Assembly: GCA_024516155.1 (NCBI GenBank)
Contig: JAJJXM010000020.1
Span: 248,001-312,000, forward strand
Length of the DNA stretch: 64,000 nt
Reading direction: 5' to 3'
From: Pyronema omphalodes
Lineage: Eukaryota > Ascomycota > Pezizomycetes > Pezizales > Pyronemataceae
Position 1 is the first letter of the stretch. Each line of letters starts with the position of its first letter. The translations under genes and the position numbers were made by a program. Shown one piece after another: positions 53,857 through 64,000 of this stretch. The notes beneath the pieces were generated by a model that saw nothing but the letters and a program-made list of their open reading frames with translations, did no database searches and was not told the DNA's origin.

Positions 53857-56326
53857 AGAGTGGGCTTGAGTGAAGGGGTTGTAAAGATTGAGGATACCAG
53901 ATGTGGGATGAGTATATGAAGATATGAGAATTATTGGAGAACTTTTATTTGTATTGAAGTATTGAGATTTATTAGCGACAAGTAGTATTATAATATCACT
54001 GGCAATTGTTTATTGAAATTATCTCATCAATGCTGCAACATATATTTTGTTTCTGACATGTACAATATTGAAGGTGGAATCCTTTACTCAACTACATTCG
54101 GACCTCTCAGATGGTAAAATGAGATCCTGCTGTACATAGGGTAGACTAAGGCTATGTTTGATTGCACCGTAACCACAGGTTTTACCCTTTTTATACCCAA
54201 AACATGCATCAAAACCAAAAGAGCCACGAAATAAGGTTGTCTCGTATCACAAGCCCCCAGCTGCTGTAGTTCACTCTAAGCATGGGTACAGTGCTATCAT
54301 TAGACATCACTCGAGAGTGAACCTCTTCCGCATGGCTGCGCATGCGCACAATCTTTAATCGATATGTACATAGCAGCTGAATTCCCTTCCTTGCGTAATT
54401 CCTTCGTATCTATTCCATGCCAATAACTGTTTTTAAGATATATACATAATACCAATGTCTGCGGTGAGCCGTCGGGAATATACCTCAGTTGACCGTACTT
54501 CAAAACCTTGTGTTATCTAGCAGTAACGACATCCAAAGGAGGAAAAATATCCAACCGAAAATAAAAGATATCTTGACAAATCTATGTATCACATAAAAAT
54601 ATCCAAAGCTAAACCTATATTTCGTTAATAATTTATTGCGCTGCAAAATGTAGATTCCGATGTATAACAAACAGCTATGGCTCATTACAAGAGGAATTCC
54701 CAGAAATATCCCACCCATCAGCAATCATCGCTATGAACTTCATCAATCAGCATACAGTATCAATCCTGTGTAACATCTAGCCAAGCTATCAATCATCAAC
54801 TGGTTAAAAATCGAACCCCTGTTCCCCTACATACATACGAGCAAGCGTAGGCGCAGAATACCCCGCAGTGATCCATGTCTCATCAACTATCGATGGCCTG
54901 CCTGAGCATCATCATGTCTTCAGGTCACGAACTCAACTAGAAAGTGGATCAAGGAGTTATACTGGATGCTACTGTCAAGTGATTGGACATTCATAAGCTA
55001 TGGACGACTTAAATGTGGACCGGGAATGTTGCAGCTTGCTGCGGTGGTAACATAGATCTAGCTGGGGTATCATCTTCGTTAGGCAATCTTGGTGAGGTAT
55101 GGGGTTATGGAATTGATATTGGTAGATTTGAGAATGGGTGGAAAGGAAGGTTGGTTGATCTGGCAGGAATAGAATTGCTTTGAGTAATGACGGTGAATTT
55201 TAGTAACCGCAGTGGCTTCCGAGAAGTCGAACTCAACAAGTCGAAGAATTTAAAGCAAGATAAAGCGATGGAAAATTCATGAATATCGAATCGAATAAAT
55301 CTCTGGAAATAGCTTCAAAAAATGGAGGCTGGGTTTTCTGAATAATAAGTCTGAAAGAAGCCGTCGAGGAGACTGGAAACACTATGACTCGGTTGTACAG
55401 ACATTTGATTGCTATCTAGAATACGGTGTCTCGAAATTGAATACCACGAAAGATCCAGTATCAACTCGGAGTACGCCTCGATTATCGATGTCTGTACTCA
55501 CCCGTCTTGGCCACTTGATGATCGGCTTACCACCGCTTCCTGGCCTCTCCTTCACCGGTAAGTGATCATGAGGTTATTGATATAGTGCATTGTACTCATT
55601 TATATATGTACCTCGATATGAAATCCGGTAGTTGATGGTAAATCTCATGTAGGCGTTTGGGTATCGATATGGCAGGTACTACAATGTTTCAATGCTTGTT
55701 TCTGCTGCAAGAACGCTTACAAAATATCCGAAACGTGCCATTTCCCCGAGATCCGTTAGGCATAAAATTGGGTGCAGAATCTATGATAATATAGGCAGGT
55801 GACGCCAGAATATTGCTTCTTCGACGGCGTCGACAGCGTCGATCAACGTCTCTTTTAACAGGTGCAATCGATTTATCTAACCATTCTTGGAAAGATATAT
55901 ACCTCTCTAACCTCATCAAGCTTATACCCCGCTGTTCAAGTGCGTCACTGCTTCGCTCGCGTGCTCGATTGAACATCGTACATAGGGCTTTCTAGAATTA
56001 GGCAGCTTCGGCAGTAAAGTCAATTAGCCCTAAAGCCTGGATACCAACATATACCGGGGGGGGATTCGGAGGCCGTTTCATAAAAGTACCCACCTAAGCC
56101 CAGCCACTTCCGCGTCCGCGGAACCGTCCCGCCGGACAGCTCGCCGCAATTTTCCGAGCTCGTCTCCTGGGGTTTTTTGTGCTGAGAGTAGCTTAATTTT
56201 CTGGGCATTTTCCGTTGACTACATCTCAGTTCTTTCGTTGTTCCGTTGTGCGTGCTGTCAACTACTCGGTTCCTTCGTTACTAACCTCCTCCCCGACAAC
56301 CACCAGTCCAAGCTTACAACTTGAAA
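53857..56326. other. 2.5-kb gene-poor region
   Basis: No supported gene. A − strand hydrophobic frame of 74 codons near 54,500–54,724 and a coding-like patch with splice-donor-like signals near 55,490–55,560 were considered but have no family match. The last 200 bp are probably the promoter and leader of the sugar transporter. Confidence 0.5.
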
Positions 56327-58113
56327 ATGGACAAAGTGGAAGAAGCGAAAACGCCCGGCGATGCCCCTCAACCGTCAAAACCTCCCTCGCATGCTGAGAT
56401 CGGCGGAACTACCAAACTTGCTCAGGATCCAGAGGCTCTTGCTCAGTCCTACGGACGGACAGGATTTGCAGGTCTTTTTGACTCTGGATTCGTGGTCCGA
56501 TGCGCGATCTTCGCCGCCATGGGCGGTTTCCTCTTCGGTAAGCGACGCATTTCCACTTTCTGGAGCTTCAATTGACTTTTCTAGGTTATGACCAAGGTGT
56601 AATTTCTGTGACTTTGGTCATGGACCACTTCAATGACAAATTCCCCAAGGTTGATGAAAACCAGAATTCTGCAGCGGGCTTCTGGAAAGGCTTCATGACT
56701 GCGATGTTACAGCTTGGTGCCATGTTCGGTGCTGCTCAGGCTGGATACCTGGCTGACAAGTTCTCCCGGAAATACGCGATGTTCATCGGATTCATTTGGT
56801 TCCTGATCGGCTCTACCCTCCAAACCGCTGCCGTCGACTACCCTATGCTCGTTGTTGGACGCACCATTGGAGGAGTCGGTATTGGTGTTCTCTCCATGGT
56901 TGCTCCTCTCTACATTTCCGAGATCGCCCCGCCAAACGCTCGTGGTGCATTGTTAGTGCTGGAGGAGTGGTCGATTGTCTTTGGAATCATCGTCGCTTTT
57001 TACATCACCTACGGAACCCGCTTCATCAGCTCCGACTGGTCCTGGCGTCTACCCTTCTTGCTTCAGATTGGGCCTGCCTTAATCTTGATTGCCTGCATGA
57101 AGCCCCTTCCATTCTCCCCCCGTTGGTTAGCGAGCCAGGGCCGCCATGAGGAGGCTCTCCAGACCTTCGAACGTCTCCGTCGTCTACCCGCCAGTGACGA
57201 CCGTGTCATGGCTGAGTGGTTGGAAGTCCGCGCCGAAGCAATTGTACAGAAGGAGATTCAGGCCGAGCGCCACCCCAACCTTTTGGACGGCAGCGCTGCA
57301 TCTGATATCCGTCTCGAGATCGCTGGATGGGCCGACTGCTTCCGCAAAGGTTCCTACAAGCGCACCATGTGCGGAATCATGATGATGTTTTTCCAGCAGT
57401 TTGTTGGTATCAATGGATTGATTTACTACTCGCCTTCTTTATTCAAGACTCTTGGGTTGGATTTTGAGATGAGACTTCACATGTCTGGTGTCATGAACAT
57501 TCTTCAGCTTGTTGGTGTCACACCTGCTATCTTCTTGATGGACCGTGTTGGACGTCGTCCACTCCTAATCTGGGGTTCCATCGCTATGTGCATCTGTCAT
57601 GTCATCGTTGCAGCCATGGTTGGTGTTTATGGAGACAATTGGAATGGCCACGAGAATGCCGCTTGGGTTGGTGTTGCGTTTATCTTCATCTACATGGTTG
57701 CTTTTGGACTTTCTTGGGGACCTGTTCCTTGGGCTATGCCTACTGAGATCTTCAACTCTACCATGCGTGCGAAGGGTGTTGCTTTGTCCACTTGTAGCAA
57801 CTGGTTTAACAACTTGTATGTTTTTCTACACCTTTAATTACGCGGTATCATGAACTGACTAACGGATTTCTGCAGCATTATTGGATTGATTACCCCCGCC
57901 TTGGTTCAGAAGAGTCCCTACGGAGCGTTCGCTTTCTTCGCCATCTTTTCCTTCCTTTCTGGGGTCTGGAGTTACTTTGTCGTCCCCGAGACTGCTGGAC
58001 GAACGCTAGAGGACATGGACGCTATTTGGGGAGACGACCAAGGACGTCTCGATAAGGAGCGCACAGCACTTGTTGTGTCAAGGCTGGAGATGGAGTTGGC
58101 AGCGAGAAATTAA
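56327..58113 (+). CDS. MFS sugar transporter
   Basis: 559 residues from three exons (56327–56537, 56585–57815, 57876–58113; introns 47 and 60 nt). It is a twelve-segment plasma-membrane sugar porter of the major facilitator superfamily, probably a proton symporter for monosaccharides. Typical motifs: GGFLFGYDQGVIS in TM1 (restored by splicing), the loop 2–3 motif LADKFSRKYAM, GRTIGGVGIGVLSMVAPLYISE, a loop 6 motif in the form LPFSPRWLASQGR, QQFVGINGLIYYSP in TM7, DRVGRRPLL, GPVPWAMPTEIF and PETAGRTLEDMD after TM12. The N-terminal ~50 residues are polar. Substrate cannot be fixed from sequence. ATG 56327 is the first in frame. Confidence 0.94.
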
Positions 58114-58448
58114 TGTTTTATGAAGCACAATTTAGATATGAGAGATGATTGGTAATGTTGTAATGTAGATGGAAGGGGAGGATCTGACAAAAGGCTACTA
58201 AAGTTTAATGATACCCGATTTGTAGTTATTACTTGCGCATCTGCATATTCAGGGCATCTTCGTGTTGAAGTTTCTGGGACGTATTCAGGGATATATGGTT
58301 TATTCAGTTAACCAAACAAGGGTTGACCCTAAGGTTGGACCTTATATGCGCTATTGTTTACGCATTTATTCATTTTATCTCCCGCTACCTCGGAAAAGTG
58401 ATAAGTATTTCATGTTGAAATATATACAATGGAAAAATTCCTCTCAAA
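58114..58448. other. Short convergent intergenic region
   Basis: AT-rich DNA between the 3' ends of the transporter (+) and the membrane-protein gene (−). Nothing recognised. Confidence 0.5.
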
Positions 58449-60282
58449 TCAAGCAATCCACCTAACACTCCTCCCCTCGGCACTTCCATCCCGATTCCAC
58501 ACCTGAGCTCTCCTCATTAAATGGATTACGAACCTCCCGAAATATCTAAACGGCATGGTAACCCACTTCCATCTCCTAGTCACTTCAAGCCCTTCCAATG
58601 CCCTCTCATACTCCGCTGTCCAAAGCCAACTCTGCGTTAACCACTGTTCCGTAACATACCCAATACCGCCTCCAATGCTCAGCATCCCAATAACCGTTCC
58701 CACCATCCAACTCTTCTCCACACCAAGCTGTTTATAAAATTCCACACTCTCAAAATCCATATACCCTCCTTTATGCCCCCAAAGCGAGCTTCTACACTCA
58801 CAAGTATTATAGATCCCAAAAGTCTGTGCTACAATGATATACATTAACCATCCCGTATTTACCGCCTCCAACGCAATCAGAAATCCATTAATCGTTTTCG
58901 GACACGCCGTAATCATCCGCTCGATGAAAGGCCACGATGCAAGTTCCACCGCCATAGCAAAGAGTGTCAACAAGCAGAATATCATATATCCGCCCGATCT
59001 ACAACCAAGACCAACAGTCGGTGTGAAAAAGCTGATACAGAAAGCTCCCGTGCAAGAGGTTATTAATAATAACGCCGATAATGCCGCGGTGTTGAACTCC
59101 CGGATATCGAACCAATGAAGATTTGTGGAATGGGTATCATTGGCTATAGTACCGTTTGTGTATAACTGATGCCAATCACGACCAGCGGCTCGTAAGTACC
59201 GGTCCTCCAAATTATTCAGGATGCAATGAGCAGCGCCGTAATGCCATCTCTGTCTTCCCTGTCCCGAAAAAGTTCCAAACACCTCTGTCTGGATTTCCTT
59301 CTCGCTGAATCTATCGGGATAATTCCTCTGTACGGTTTCTAGGAAGAGATTTAATTTCCTTCGTGTATGTGCAGAGTCCATGGGGTTTCGATCAACAACT
59401 GTCGTCGCTAATAATGTAGGGAACCATCCTAGTAAAAGCCCTAAGGCAAGATCATGTGCTGTTGCGTTCTCGCCTAATGACCCGAATGCCCGGTGGATGC
59501 TGATGATTAGTACTACCACAAACCAGAAAAGAGTAATCATCACTTGTACGACGCCACGTCGGCGTTGCCGGCGGAGGCTTGTGGCCAGGCGGGTTCGTAA
59601 TATCACAGTCTGGGGGGAGGGGTCGAAGAGTGAGAAGCGGAGAAGATACTCCAGGTTAGGTGTGGAGGTGAAGGTGTATTGATTTAAGACGCTGAGGAGA
59701 TAGAAGGAATCTCGGATTTGTGAGAAGGTAGAAGATGTGCTACCGGTTAATTGTAGGAACTTATCGGAGCGGGTTGATGGTGTAGACATGTCTGCGAGAA
59801 GTGCGCATTTTCCTGTCACCTTTTTTTTTCCCTTTGTCAGCGCTTTTCTGGAAATTATTAGGATGGAGTGTTACACTGATGTTCCAAAGGGTACATGTTA
59901 GTGATGCTATTGGACTTCCGAGCCATCGAATCGTTAGCATTACGTTTGTCCAGGCGGATGAATTGCTCTCGTAAGGTGCTTGAAGAAGTAATCCAAGAAA
60001 TGGTAACACCCATGTCGTTACTGTTTCCGCTATCTTGGGCCATGGATAGAGCTCGTAACCTGGGCCGCAGACCTTGAGACATCCTTCGGTTGTGTAGAGA
60101 AAGGCTTGATTGAAGTTATCTTGTGAGCCTATTAGACCAACAACGGCTTTTTTCCAGTGGTATTTGTCGCCGGATTCAAGCATTTTTTGTTTGCATTCCG
60201 TAAAGTTTGGGCCAGCAAGAACGGTGGTGATGACACCGAATGGCAGGAGTAGAAGCAAAAATTGGCGGTGTCTTGAATTCAT
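58449..60282 (-). CDS. Multi-pass membrane protein of unknown function
   Basis: 589 residues from two exons (60282–59877, 59812–58449; 64-nt intron with GTGTAA donor). It begins with a signal-anchor or signal peptide (RQFLLLLLPFGVITTVLAG), then a Cys-containing extracellular segment (NFTECKQKM, CLKVCGPGYELYPWP). About eight to nine hydrophobic segments follow (TWVLPFLGLLLQ, LGSPIASLTCTLWNI, ITLFWFVVVLIISIH, LALGLLLGWFPTLLA, LSALLLITSCTGAFC, IFCLLTLFAMAVEL, WLMYIIVAQTFGIY, VGTVIGMLSIGGGIG). A large hydrophilic loop carries an Arg-rich stretch. Similar proteins of unknown role are common in filamentous ascomycetes; I know no tested function. A GTG further upstream was rejected in favour of the ATG that starts the signal peptide. 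Exon sum is a multiple of three. Confidence 0.8.
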
Positions 60283-61516
60283 TGTTATGGTTAGGAGGAC
60301 GATGGACAGGGTAGTAAAGATGCCGGCGTCGACGATATATAGCACGGAAAAATGGATCTGTACGTGTTATATATGTTTATGCGGAGTGGAGATGAGTTTT
60401 GAAACTTTCTTACTTCGCCCTGCGCTTCGATGCAGGTCTGGCAGTCTGGCAGTTGAATTTATGTGTGTACAGATGCGCACTCGCCTATATGTACCAATAG
60501 CGAGGCAGATTCGAATCCAGGGCGACTGGTGTAACCTTGCACACTTTGTCTGCACAACATAGAATGCGGTTCACAGAAGTGATTATAAATACAATTCTTC
60601 CTGTGTATCCAAGTAATGCAATATAAAAAGCGATACCCCGCACTCTATTTCAATTTTTATAAACTTTTCCAAGATCCATCTCACTTCTAACTCGTCACGT
60701 TTTCTCATCCTTTAGGAAACTTAAGTACGTCCCCTCCTCCGTTGAATAAGAAATATTTTGGTTTCTATTTATTGGTCTTAGATACTGTAGAGATGTAGCA
60801 TGTGACGTGGAATCAGGGGGATGACGGTGCTTCAGTGTGTATATCATCTTTGACAAATCGGCTTCTACGTGTGCTCTTGGAGCAACAGACGTGCAGCACG
60901 GATACAGCGGAATAGTACAAGCCAAGACTAGGAAACGAAGACTAAGCTTGTTCCCATTTTGGTGAAGAATACTTTCAATCCACATAAAGTCGGCAGTGAC
61001 GTGCTCATAGGATTCATCAGGATAACGGTAAGATCGCTGATGAATCGTCGATTAAGATAAGCCTAGGAACCTAACGGCTGCCCCGTTTGGGGTGTTTCCA
61101 TTAGCCTTCACGGTAACAGGAAGCTTTGATGGAATCAATAGAATACAGGCTATCGCTCCCATCTTATTTTCACACGAATACACTGCTAATGCATGCTCAG
61201 TTTAATGTCAGGGCATGTGCCTACGTCGACGTCTTTTGAAATTTGAGAAAACAACGATTTACCGTGATATTCTCGGGAAGTCATAATGGGTGCATTATGA
61301 TGGCATTAAGTATTAATGAATAATCATTATTATTTACTCGAGCAATCAAAACTGAAATACATGATTACTACTACTTCAAACAAGCAAATTTAAACCAAAA
61401 GATACATGATTATTGTATATTATATATTATGTTTAACGAAGTAGATGATCATTCATTCTAAGGCAAAGGATATCGGGAATATCCAATCCAAAGCGCCCTT
61501 TGTCTAGGGAATCAAT
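60283..61516. other. Intergenic, no gene seen
   Basis: AT-rich, with only short random frames (largest about 150 codons near 60,110, without domain or codon texture of a gene). Confidence 0.5.
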
Positions 61517-62716
61517 CTACTGCTGAGAACTGGTGGAAGATTTCCGTCCCATCCATCCAAACATGGTGTCGTTCATTCCGTCAACAACGCTCTTCATCCA
61601 GCCAAGAATACCTCCCTGTCTTCCCTTCTCGACATCTTGAACGGTGGGCTGAACCTCCGAAGCAGCCACATCCTGAACGTATCCAGTGGGATGAACCTCG
61701 ATGCTGTGTCTAGCATATGGAGAGCCCTGGACGGCAGCAGGGTAGGGGGTTGGTCCACTGATGCTTGGGTGGGGTGTAGGACCTCCGGGATAAGTCATTG
61801 GATACGAGAATGATCCATTGACGGGAATGCCCATAAGTCCTGGCGGACTGTGTACCGGAACATGTTGATGGGCCGGAGCGGGGGTGGTGACTCTGTGGTT
61901 ATAGTCATCCGGACCAAAACCTCTGACGGGCTGCTTGCCTTTGCGATCAATAGGAGAGGCGGTTGGAGAGATACTGTCATCCATGCCGCGACCTCTGGAA
62001 CTTATGGAAGTCTTGCGAGATGTCGATGCGGATGCTTCAGACTTTCTTCGCATAAGGTCAAGCTCGGATTGAGTAGGGGTCATCGGTTCTGGAGGAGGAA
62101 TTGATATACGAGAGCTGCCGGAGCTGCTGGAGCTACTGGAGCTACTCGTGGACGAGTTCCGGTTGAAGAGATTTCTGGAGGGTCGACGCATAAGTCTTTT
62201 GGCTTCAGCTTCGATTGAAAGATTCCGTGCCAATGTCTCTTCCTCCGTTTCGGGTTGCTCCTGTGTCTCCGGCTCATCCTGTTTCTGTGGTTCATCCTCC
62301 TGAATGGGTTCATCCTCCTTAGTAGGTTCGTCCTCCCTCTTTTTCAACATGTTAAAGACCGACGGTACGCTCATCAGCCGTTTTGCTTCCTCTTCGACCG
62401 AAAGGGGGGGAGTGGGTGGTCCCGTGAAGTTTTTCGGTTGTGGGATGGGGATGGCGGATGAAGACATCGGGGATTGAAGGGGGGAAATATCCTCTGGTTC
62501 CACATCTGGAGCAGCATCGGCAACAGATCCTCTTTTGACGACATCAGCGAAGAGGGAAGGAAGAGGTTTCGGGTCCTTCTTTGTAGGCTCGGTCGATGCA
62601 ACCGTCGAGGCGTGGGTCTCGGGGGCGAGAGGGAGGACTTCGGGACCATTATCCATAGACGGAAGCCTTGCGGCAATAAAAACTTTGTTTTGAGTGCAAG
62701 TCATAACAGTGGCCAT
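61517..62716 (-). CDS. Disordered Ser/Pro/Glu-rich protein of unknown function
   Basis: 399 residues, one exon, ATG start. No catalytic domain, signal peptide or membrane segment. A motif occurs twice: VEEEAKRLMSVPSVFNML (~110) and IEAEAKRLMRRPSRNLFN (~170), separated by an acidic EDEP/QEQPE repeat. A poly-Ser run follows, then a Pro/Tyr/Gly-rich region (GPTPHPSISGPTPYP). The C-terminal ~45 residues are better ordered (GRQGGILGWMKSVVDG, DTMFGWMGRKSS), with two GWM elements suggesting a short amphipathic helix or a binding motif. Many SP/TP sites suggest phosphorylation. Family not recognised. Confidence 0.75.
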   Translation of the reverse strand: MATVMTCTQNKVFIAARLPSMDNGPEVLPLAPETHASTVASTEPTKKDPKPLPSLFADVVKRGSVADAAPDVEPEDISPLQSPMSSSAIPIPQPKNFTGPPTPPLSVEEEAKRLMSVPSVFNMLKKREDEPTKEDEPIQEDEPQKQDEPETQEQPETEEETLARNLSIEAEAKRLMRRPSRNLFNRNSSTSSSSSSSSSGSSRISIPPPEPMTPTQSELDLMRRKSEASASTSRKTSISSRGRGMDDSISPTASPIDRKGKQPVRGFGPDDYNHRVTTPAPAHQHVPVHSPPGLMGIPVNGSFSYPMTYPGGPTPHPSISGPTPYPAAVQGSPYARHSIEVHPTGYVQDVAASEVQPTVQDVEKGRQGGILGWMKSVVDGMNDTMFGWMGRKSSTSSQQ

Positions 62717-64000
62717 TTGGTGAAATATTAGAAGGGGATGATATGATTAGAGGTGGTTTGTTGAATTTCAAATTGCCGCGGGATAATATACATTCGCTGT
62801 GTACAGTTACTCGGCGTGCAAGTGGTTCGGAAACTTTGAAAAAGTCCCGAAGTGAGAAACCCTACCGATATTATATAGATGTGAATCTTGCGCGCTAATT
62901 GACGCCTTTACCGCCCTCCGCCCTCCGCCCTCCGGAAATGGCATCACCGCACGCAATAGTTCGAGAATCGGTTCAAGAATCTTCCGGTTCGCGTTAGATC
63001 TGTAAGTTTAGCGCATGATGTACAGCATTGCGGTTAGCGAAGCCTCGAGGCGCCTATTTGAGGCGGCGGACACCAAGATCCTCGCAGATCTGCTAATTTT
63101 GTCACGGGAGATGGACAAATTTCTAGCTGCCGATGAGGCTTATCGGACAGCCGCAACTTGAAACAAGGCTTGCCGAAGACCAATTTGCATTGGGCCCGCT
63201 ACAACACGTGTAGCCAGTGACAAGTGTTTGTTGAAATTCGTAACGGGAGATGGATACTAATCATAGTTGCCATTACAATTTCCATGCTCTGTAATTACGT
63301 ATTTCAGTAGCGCCGCCGGTTGTATTGATGCTTTTAATATGCAGATGGAATTTGGATTGGGATACAAAGGCAAAGAAAAAGTTCACCATGATTGCATTAT
63401 TGTATGAAAGTGGTTTTCGTGGGTTCGATTTGTGATATCTTTGAATCACACATCACAAAGCGAAGGATCACCTTGCTCAAATTCTTCGAAAACTGATGGT
63501 TCATAGTTGCTTCGGCTGACATCATTCTCTTTCGCTTATCCGTCACTTTCATTCCCCGAATCCCTGTCTACCCGACGTCTTCCCCAAATTCTAACACGAT
63601 TCTTATTCGCAATCATACGATCTCACTCGGTCGCAACAGCCGACGTGAGAAATCGTAGCCGGATACACGTGCTAAGTTTCCAATTGTATCTGGCAAGATA
63701 CCATGAATAACACTATTATTTCAATTTTTGCTCTTTATGTGCGTCAGCCGTTTTACCACGCTCACGGAATGAGTGTCACGTGATAACAAAAAAAACCTGA
63801 AATTACATTTTGTACTTCGAAGCTAAGGGCGCAATGTTTTTCACTCCGGCAGTAGGGTTACTCAATGCTCAAAAGCAGCGGAATCCGACAAATCTGTCGG
63901 AAATTCTGCGGCCAATGAGAGTTGAGGGACAGAACCAGGGTTAGAAGTGAGCTTTGAGTGGTGTTGTCGGAAACTCTGGGATGGAAACTGACGGAAACCT
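62717..64000. other. Right edge, no gene seen
   Basis: The promoter side of the 61,517 gene. It contains a CCGCCCT triple repeat near 62,915. Open frames near 63,507–63,710 are short and unrecognised. Confidence 0.45.

Noticed and set aside
1..64000. tRNA or rRNA genes
   Set aside because: A few GGTTCGAA-like words occur (for example near 35,280 and 63,420), but I could not build a cloverleaf around any of them.

Overview
The window is nuclear DNA of a filamentous ascomycete (Pezizomycotina). Most genes are split by short GT–AG introns (about 47–200 nt), several with TACTAAC-like branch sites. The gene content is typically fungal: a Zn2Cys6 regulator with the fungal-specific middle domain, a Rua1-type regulator, Rtg2, a BBP/SF1 branch-point protein, a yeast-type MFS sugar porter and kexin-processed secreted repeat proteins. 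I cannot name the species. An early-diverging class such as Orbiliomycetes or Pezizomycetes is possible, but that is only an impression.

Layout. (1) 1–19,000 is almost gene-free. It holds one probable transcription regulator (Rua1 C-terminal domain, 9,393–10,805) inside an exceptional density of unrelated micro- and minisatellites, followed by a small pogo/Fot1-like MITE at 16,765–17,120. (2) 19,040–26,950 is a compact housekeeping block: a TPR–J-domain co-chaperone, BBP/SF1, the RNase P/MRP subunit Pop4/Rpp29 and a small unknown protein. SF1 and Pop4 are divergent and share a 414-bp promoter. (3) 26,951–35,845 is an accessory region. It carries two 297-residue secreted, kexin-type repeat proteins rich in Trp, Tyr, Gly and Lys, lying in a direct ~2.5-kb duplication. 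Between the copies is a frameshifted TPR (kinesin-light-chain-like) relic. (4) 35,846–45,569 holds Ku80 (NHEJ and telomeres), a Zn2Cys6 transcription factor with eight exons, and an alpha/beta hydrolase with five exons. (5) 45,570–50,020 is gene-poor. (6) 50,021–53,856 holds a CwfJ/Drn1/Mug161-type splicing-associated protein and Rtg2, transcribed divergently. (7) 53,857–56,326 is gene-poor. (8) 56,327–62,716 holds an MFS sugar transporter, a multi-pass membrane protein of unknown function and a disordered Ser/Pro/Glu-rich protein. The last 1.3 kb contains no gene that I can support.

Main points. The strongest candidate for a poorly described system is the pair of kexin-processed repeat precursors. 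They have a signal peptide, a nearly invariant pro-region, six peptide units ending in KR, and EA/DA dipeptide spacers like those Ste13-type aminopeptidases remove from yeast alpha-factor. The two paralogs carry the same unit types in a different order, and their coding regions look homogenised while the flanks have decayed. Second, an intron of the BBP/SF1 gene has the BBP target TACTAAC directly behind its 5' splice site, which suggests autoregulation. Third, the satellite field has alternating strand-asymmetric blocks and recurring core words (AAGCC, GGTTAT) shared by arrays of different period.

All coding models were assembled by eye. Summed exon lengths are divisible by three for every multi-exon gene, which supports the intron choices but does not prove them.
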